36,466 nucleotides of DNA, taken from contig CAYWNA010000124.1 of the NCBI GenBank assembly GCA_964459305.1, forward strand, positions 1 to 36,466, written 5' to 3'. Origin of the DNA: CAYWNA01 sp964459305 (lineage in GTDB: Bacteria > Planctomycetota > Planctomycetia > Pirellulales > Pirellulaceae). The translations under genes and the position numbers were made by a program. A model generated the notes under the pieces. That model was given only the letters and a program-made list of their open reading frames with translations, did no database searches and was not told the origin of the DNA. Below, piece after piece: positions 32,831-36,466 of the stretch. The first letter of the stretch is position 1, and the number at the start of each line of letters is the position of its first letter.

Positions 32831-34132
32831 CTAATTCGTTTTGGCGTTCATGCCGCTTACGCTGCCGATGAAGCCGCCGTAGCCAACCGTGGCGAATGGG
32901 ATCTTTCCATTCACGGCAATCACGAAGGTCGCGGCCGAGTCTTGCAAGCCGATAGTCGTCATGTAGTCGAGTACGCGGCCGTGGTACAACTTGCCATCCT
33001 TGGTCGCCTTGCCGAACATGGCGAACCCCGAACAGTGAAACAGTTCGGGAAAGACATTCAGGATCTGGACCAACTCCGGATTCCATCCTGTCGCTCCGGC
33101 CAGAGCGTTGGTTTCAATCTTGTGGTCTTCAGGAATGTGCGACTGCAGCCGATCGTACGCTGCCCGTAAGTCGTGTTTGAACCAACGGCCGGTGTTGATC
33201 GTTTGGGCGATGCCGAACATGTGCAGGACCGAGTCCATACAGCGTTGGGTTTCCGCCTTGAGCAGCATCCCGTGAGCTTGTCCGATCTGCTCCGGAGTGC
33301 CGTGAAGCAACACCACGCGGTGCCCGTCGATCCAGCGCAGTTCGCCGTGCGGCACACTCCGATCTTGCTTCGCCGGCGAGGTCAATAATGGCGACGGAGC
33401 CAGTACTTCCAGGGCCCGCCGTATGCCTCGCGCCAAGTAACGCTCCAGTTCGTTCCGGTCCAACCGGACGATTTTCATGCCGTCCGTCGCGATCGGCGAG
33501 TCGTGCCGCAAGGTAGAATCACGAAGCTCGATGCGAGCGTTCGCCTCATCAAACTTCACCGTCAGCGAGTCCTCCGTATTGCCGAACTGAAACTTCAGAT
33601 CGTCCTTGTGCGAATAGGTGTTTGAGGGTTCGTCATATTCCAGCTTCAATAGGCTCGTCAACATCAACGCAACGAGTTGCGGCTCTCCGTTCGCCACTAC
33701 GGGAAGATACACGAAGGCCACGGTGCCCGGGCTCAGGAGCCGTTTGCTAATGCCTTGGGGCTTCAGAATATCCGTTCCCGCAACCGGTCCTTCGCCAATG
33801 AATGCGGCCTTATGCCGCGGGAGAATCATTGCCGTGCGATCAGCACGACGCTGCAAGCGGAGCCAATAGTCGTTGTGCTCGATTTCAAGATCGAAGGATT
33901 CCGCATCGATTTGGTCGAGTTGAACGGAAACGTGATGCTTCCGGTCGCCATCCGGTACGTCGATCTTGGCCGACAACGCGAAGGAACTGTCGCTGCCGGA
34001 AATGCATTGCAGGAAAGGCGTGAGTTGCTTGGCCAGACGAGCGGCATCCACTGCCTGACCCGCCGTCGCCAGTCGGGCCGTCGCTAGCAGCAGCACAAAC
34101 GTCCAAAGTATCAAGGGAGATATTCGTGACAT
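32831..34132 (-). CDS. C45/AAT-like (acyl-CoA:6-APA acyltransferase family) N-terminal-nucleophile hydrolase, truncated at the C-terminus
   Basis: This protein of about 433 residues has a signal peptide (LILWTFVLLLATARLATAGQ) and an N-terminal beta-rich region of about 240 residues that I do not recognise. A C45-peptidase / acyltransferase-like domain follows: LRWIDGHRVVLLHGTPEQIGQAHG, then ELFHCSGFAMFGKATKDGKLYHGRVLDY, where the Cys before SGFAMFG is the expected nucleophile and the new N-terminus after autoprocessing. Only about 67 residues follow that Cys before the stop at VSGMNAKTN. Family members continue for roughly 150 more residues, and GSVSGMN is normally mid-domain. The gene is therefore probably broken, right beside a palindromic repeat. 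The start could be GTG 34138 or ATG 34132; GGAG lies just upstream of both. The amide substrate is unknown. Confidence 0.75.
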   Translation of the reverse strand: MSRISPLILWTFVLLLATARLATAGQAVDAARLAKQLTPFLQCISGSDSSFALSAKIDVPDGDRKHHVSVQLDQIDAESFDLEIEHNDYWLRLQRRADRTAMILPRHKAAFIGEGPVAGTDILKPQGISKRLLSPGTVAFVYLPVVANGEPQLVALMLTSLLKLEYDEPSNTYSHKDDLKFQFGNTEDSLTVKFDEANARIELRDSTLRHDSPIATDGMKIVRLDRNELERYLARGIRRALEVLAPSPLLTSPAKQDRSVPHGELRWIDGHRVVLLHGTPEQIGQAHGMLLKAETQRCMDSVLHMFGIAQTINTGRWFKHDLRAAYDRLQSHIPEDHKIETNALAGATGWNPELVQILNVFPELFHCSGFAMFGKATKDGKLYHGRVLDYMTTIGLQDSAATFVIAVNGKIPFATVGYGGFIGSVSGMNAKTN

Positions 34133-34138
34133 ATTCAC

Positions 34139-34614
34139 ATTTCTCCAACTGAGTGGTACGAGAAAGGAATCGCAAAATCGATTCGCACAACATACAGACG
34201 TCAGTCGATTGCCTCAACCGATCGTATCTGGCGGGTGAGTACCTGGTGCGTCTTGAGGTCGTTCAACATCGGGAACGCAGGCGCGCGGATGTAGGACATT
34301 CGCATTACGGACTTTTGAAACTACTACCCGAAAAAGTCGTCGGCAGTTTCAACGATCCCTGAAATTGGTGTACGGCGAAAAAAGCCCTACGGAACTGAAA
34401 CCCAGGCGTTGGAATCTGTGTATAGCTGCATATAGACCGCTACGATCCGGAGGGTCTTTTTCCGGAGCAAGCCAACTCACCTGTCGTTCCGTCGAGTCCC
34501 ATTGGACATGCGAATACCGACGGATGAACCTTAGTCTGGCTCGAAGCCAATAATCCTCGGATGGGCCGAGGGCGGCGGAGAGCTGAATTCCCGTAACTAG
34601 AAGGAGTGTGAACC
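34139..34614. other. Divergent intergenic region without a supported gene
   Basis: About 480 bases separate the start of the C45-like gene from the start of the next plus-strand gene. Local GC is lower than in the genes. A 69-codon plus-strand ORF at 34153 and a minus-strand ORF running into 34825 have no signal peptide or recognisable motif. The promoters of both divergent genes should lie here; I could not identify their boxes with confidence. Confidence 0.5.
34601..34606 (+). promoter_or_regulatory. Ribosome binding site AAGGAG before a GTG start
   Basis: A strong Shine-Dalgarno sequence eight bases before GTG 34615. It fixes a non-ATG start for the following gene. Confidence 0.75.
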
Positions 34615-36291
34615 GTGAGAAAAGCTGTATCCTTGATTGTCGTCGCCGTGTTGACGCTGGGCTCGCTGGCACATCGCCCGGCCTTGGCGAACTCACTAAA
34701 AACTGCGAAGCCTGTGGTCGTCGCGTCGTTCGCGGGCTATGACGAACTGCTGGGAGACGTGAAACTGGCTGGCGACCTCGCCGGTCATCCCGATCTGGAC
34801 AAGAGCGTGGACGCCGCCTTGACACTGTTCACCAAAGGTCGCGGGCTGGCAGGGATCGACACCAAGAGGTCTTCGGGCGCCGTTATCCTGGCTGGTGAGG
34901 GTAAACCCACCGGGTATCTGTTTTTGCCCGTGACTGACCTGAAGGCATCACTCGCCTTGCTGGAAGAGCTTGGACACAAGTCCAAAGACGCCGGCGACGG
35001 GGTCTTCGAGATCGACACCAAGAAGCGGAACAAGCGTCTGTTCGTCTGCGAGAAGAACGGTTGGGCATTTGCTTCAGACAATCCGGAAACGCTAGCGGCC
35101 ACGCCCGACGATCCCACCACGCTGACTGCCAGCTTATCCCAGCAGTACGACGGGGCCATCCGGCTGAACGTGTGCAATGTCCCGGAACCGTGGCGGCAGA
35201 AGTTCATCGAGCATTTGAAGAAACACGGCAAGAAGCATCTCGAACGGGTCCCGGGCACCGAACAGGAGAAGGACCTCGTCAAGGCGGTTGCCAAGAAGAT
35301 TCTTGAAGGAATCAACGCTGCGACGAATGAAATCGAGCAGATTACGCTCGGCTGGAACCTGGACCAGGATGCCAAAACGGCTCATTTGGACGTGAGTGTC
35401 ACGGCGTTGGAGGGTACAGGCGCCGCGAGGCAGTTCGCCCAATTGAAGCAGGCAAAGACCGATCTTGCCGGATTTCAACTTCCCGGCTCAGCCGTATCGG
35501 GCAGCGCCGCCTGCCAATTCCTGGGCATCAACAAGAAAGAAATCAACGCCTTCTTCAAAGCGGTTGGCGACGTGGCGTTGAAGCGGATCGAGGACAAGGT
35601 CACATCAGAGGAAGACCTCGATGATGCCAAGAAGTTAGTCCGCGGGATCCTCCACGTGATTGCGAAAACCGCAGCAAGTGGTCGCGTCGACGAAGGTGGA
35701 TCGCTCGTACTGAAATCGGACGCCGTTACCTTTGTCGGCAGTCGATACGTGGCCGACGGTCGCAAGCTGGAGCAGACACTGGGTCTGGCGGTCGAAGCGG
35801 CTCGCAAAAAGCATCCGAACATCGTCGACAGTCTGCTGAAGACAGATGTGGCAAAGTGCAAGGGAGTCCGGCTGCATGTCGTTTCGATTCCCGTCCCGGA
35901 CGGCTGCAAAGACCGCGACAAGATCGTCCAACTGATCGGCGAAAACCTTGAGGTGGCCGCCGGATTTGGCGACAAGTACGCCTACTACGCGGCCGGAAAA
36001 GACGCCTTGGAGACGCTCAAGCAGGCCATCAGTCAGTCGGCGGCCAATCCCCAACAGTCCACCTTGCCGCTGCAGCTCTCAATTTCCCTGAGCCAAGTGG
36101 CCGATTTCGTCGCCAGCGTGGCCAGGGAAAGGGACAAGCCAGTGGTTGAAAAGGCCGCTGCGTTGTTGAAGGCGAGTTCCGGAAAGGATCACGTCACCGT
36201 GACTGCCACACCCATCGAGCGTGGGGCGAAGTATCGCCTGGAGCTCGAAGAAGGCGTTCTGAAGCTGCTTGCAACAGCCCGGAAGCTGTAA
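34615..36291 (+). CDS. Secreted protein of unknown function, planctomycete type
   Basis: This 558-residue protein has a signal peptide (LIVVAVLTLGSLAHRPALANS). The mature part begins SLKTAKPVVVASFAGYDELLGDVKLAGDLAGHPDL. It contains three stretches of the same style (a 'LAGI / SGAVILAGEGKPTGYLFLPVTDL' segment near 80-110, 'NSGVRLHVVSIPVP'-like segment near 425, and a C-terminal 'YRLELEEGVLKLLATARKL'), suggesting a repeated alpha/beta module. It is lysine-rich, with amphipathic helices (KKHGKKHLERV; AVAKKILEGI). No catalytic motif is visible. This type of protein, beginning by comparing 'degree of' scalar quantities, occurs as a hypothetical in planctomycetes; I have no function to propose. The GTG start is set by the AAGGAG at 34601. 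It is not obviously linked to its neighbours. Confidence 0.85.
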   Translation: MRKAVSLIVVAVLTLGSLAHRPALANSLKTAKPVVVASFAGYDELLGDVKLAGDLAGHPDLDKSVDAALTLFTKGRGLAGIDTKRSSGAVILAGEGKPTGYLFLPVTDLKASLALLEELGHKSKDAGDGVFEIDTKKRNKRLFVCEKNGWAFASDNPETLAATPDDPTTLTASLSQQYDGAIRLNVCNVPEPWRQKFIEHLKKHGKKHLERVPGTEQEKDLVKAVAKKILEGINAATNEIEQITLGWNLDQDAKTAHLDVSVTALEGTGAARQFAQLKQAKTDLAGFQLPGSAVSGSAACQFLGINKKEINAFFKAVGDVALKRIEDKVTSEEDLDDAKKLVRGILHVIAKTAASGRVDEGGSLVLKSDAVTFVGSRYVADGRKLEQTLGLAVEAARKKHPNIVDSLLKTDVAKCKGVRLHVVSIPVPDGCKDRDKIVQLIGENLEVAAGFGDKYAYYAAGKDALETLKQAISQSAANPQQSTLPLQLSISLSQVADFVASVARERDKPVVEKAAALLKASSGKDHVTVTATPIERGAKYRLELEEGVLKLLATARKL

Positions 36292-36466
36292 GGGTAGCCT
36301 GGAGCCGTAACCGACCGAAGGACGCGATTCCAGTCGCCGATTTCCTCGGTTGGTAGAACTCTCCAGCCATCTGAACGGGCGGCACTGGCAAGATGACCAC
36401 CAGTGCCGCCTGTCGGCATTGGTGCGGCATTTGCGACAATTGTTCGTCGCGGTCTTCTTCCCGCAC

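Noticed and set aside
36292..36466. A minus-strand ORF entering from the right edge
   Set aside because: It overlaps the end of the well-supported gene at 34615-36291 and has no recognisable sequence; nothing else is visible in the final 175 bases.

Overview
The window looks like a chromosomal segment of a planctomycete, probably of the Pirellula/Rhodopirellula type. It is GC-rich and carries several families typical of that group: a serine/threonine kinase fused to WD40, FGE-like and leucine-rich-repeat domains; an arylsulfatase; a PVC-type heme-binding (CxxCH) dehydrogenase with HEAT-like repeats; Tat-exported Gfo/Idh/MocA and NodB proteins; sialidase-like propellers; ceramidase-like proteins; and a LamG plus PcRGLX/YetA-type lyase-like protein. 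This assignment is by eye; no database was searched.

Layout. 1-5618 (+): a large receptor-like kinase whose kinase N-lobe lies outside the window. Its last domains are cut off by an apparent one-base frameshift near 4072-4090, so it reads as two ORFs. 5623-5946: a 324 bp element with inverted ends between two convergent genes. 5943-7712 (-): secreted sulfatase. 7990-8658 (+): Uma2-family nuclease-like protein. 8697-11423 (-): SAM hydroxide adenosyltransferase and SelB, tightly linked. 11424-11929: intergenic, with a palindromic element. 11930-13198 (-): Tat-exported Gfo/Idh/MocA oxidoreductase, divergent from a (+) run reaching 26164. That run holds a PVC heme-binding dehydrogenase, a NodB deacetylase, an isochorismatase-like hydrolase, sialidase-like protein 1, frameshifted sialidase-like protein 2, ceramidase-like proteins A and B (tandem paralogues), and sialidase-like protein 3. 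26411-27778 (-): a second NodB deacetylase. 27961-32304 (+): a 1,447-residue LamG/PcRGLX protein. 32385-34132 (-): a small secreted protein and a C-terminally truncated C45/AAT-like amidohydrolase. 34615-36291 (+): a secreted protein of unknown function.

Working together. Almost every product from 11930 to 32304 carries an export signal, and most resemble enzymes that cut glycans or glycoconjugates (deacetylases, sialidase-like propellers, amidase-like proteins, a lyase-like protein, sugar-dehydrogenase-like proteins). I read this as an extracytoplasmic catabolic locus for an unidentified glycoconjugate. Two ceramidase-like genes sit between sialidase-like genes, which suggests a sialo-glycolipid or other N-acyl amino-sugar substrate. 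Both ceramidase-like proteins appear to lack the serine nucleophile of true neutral ceramidases while keeping the zinc ligands, so a different amide substrate is quite possible.

A second theme is repeats: at least five kinds of palindromic intergenic element occupy gene ends. One supplies a stop codon and another sits at the broken end of a gene. Two genes carry single-base frameshifts, which are either real decay or sequencing/assembly errors.
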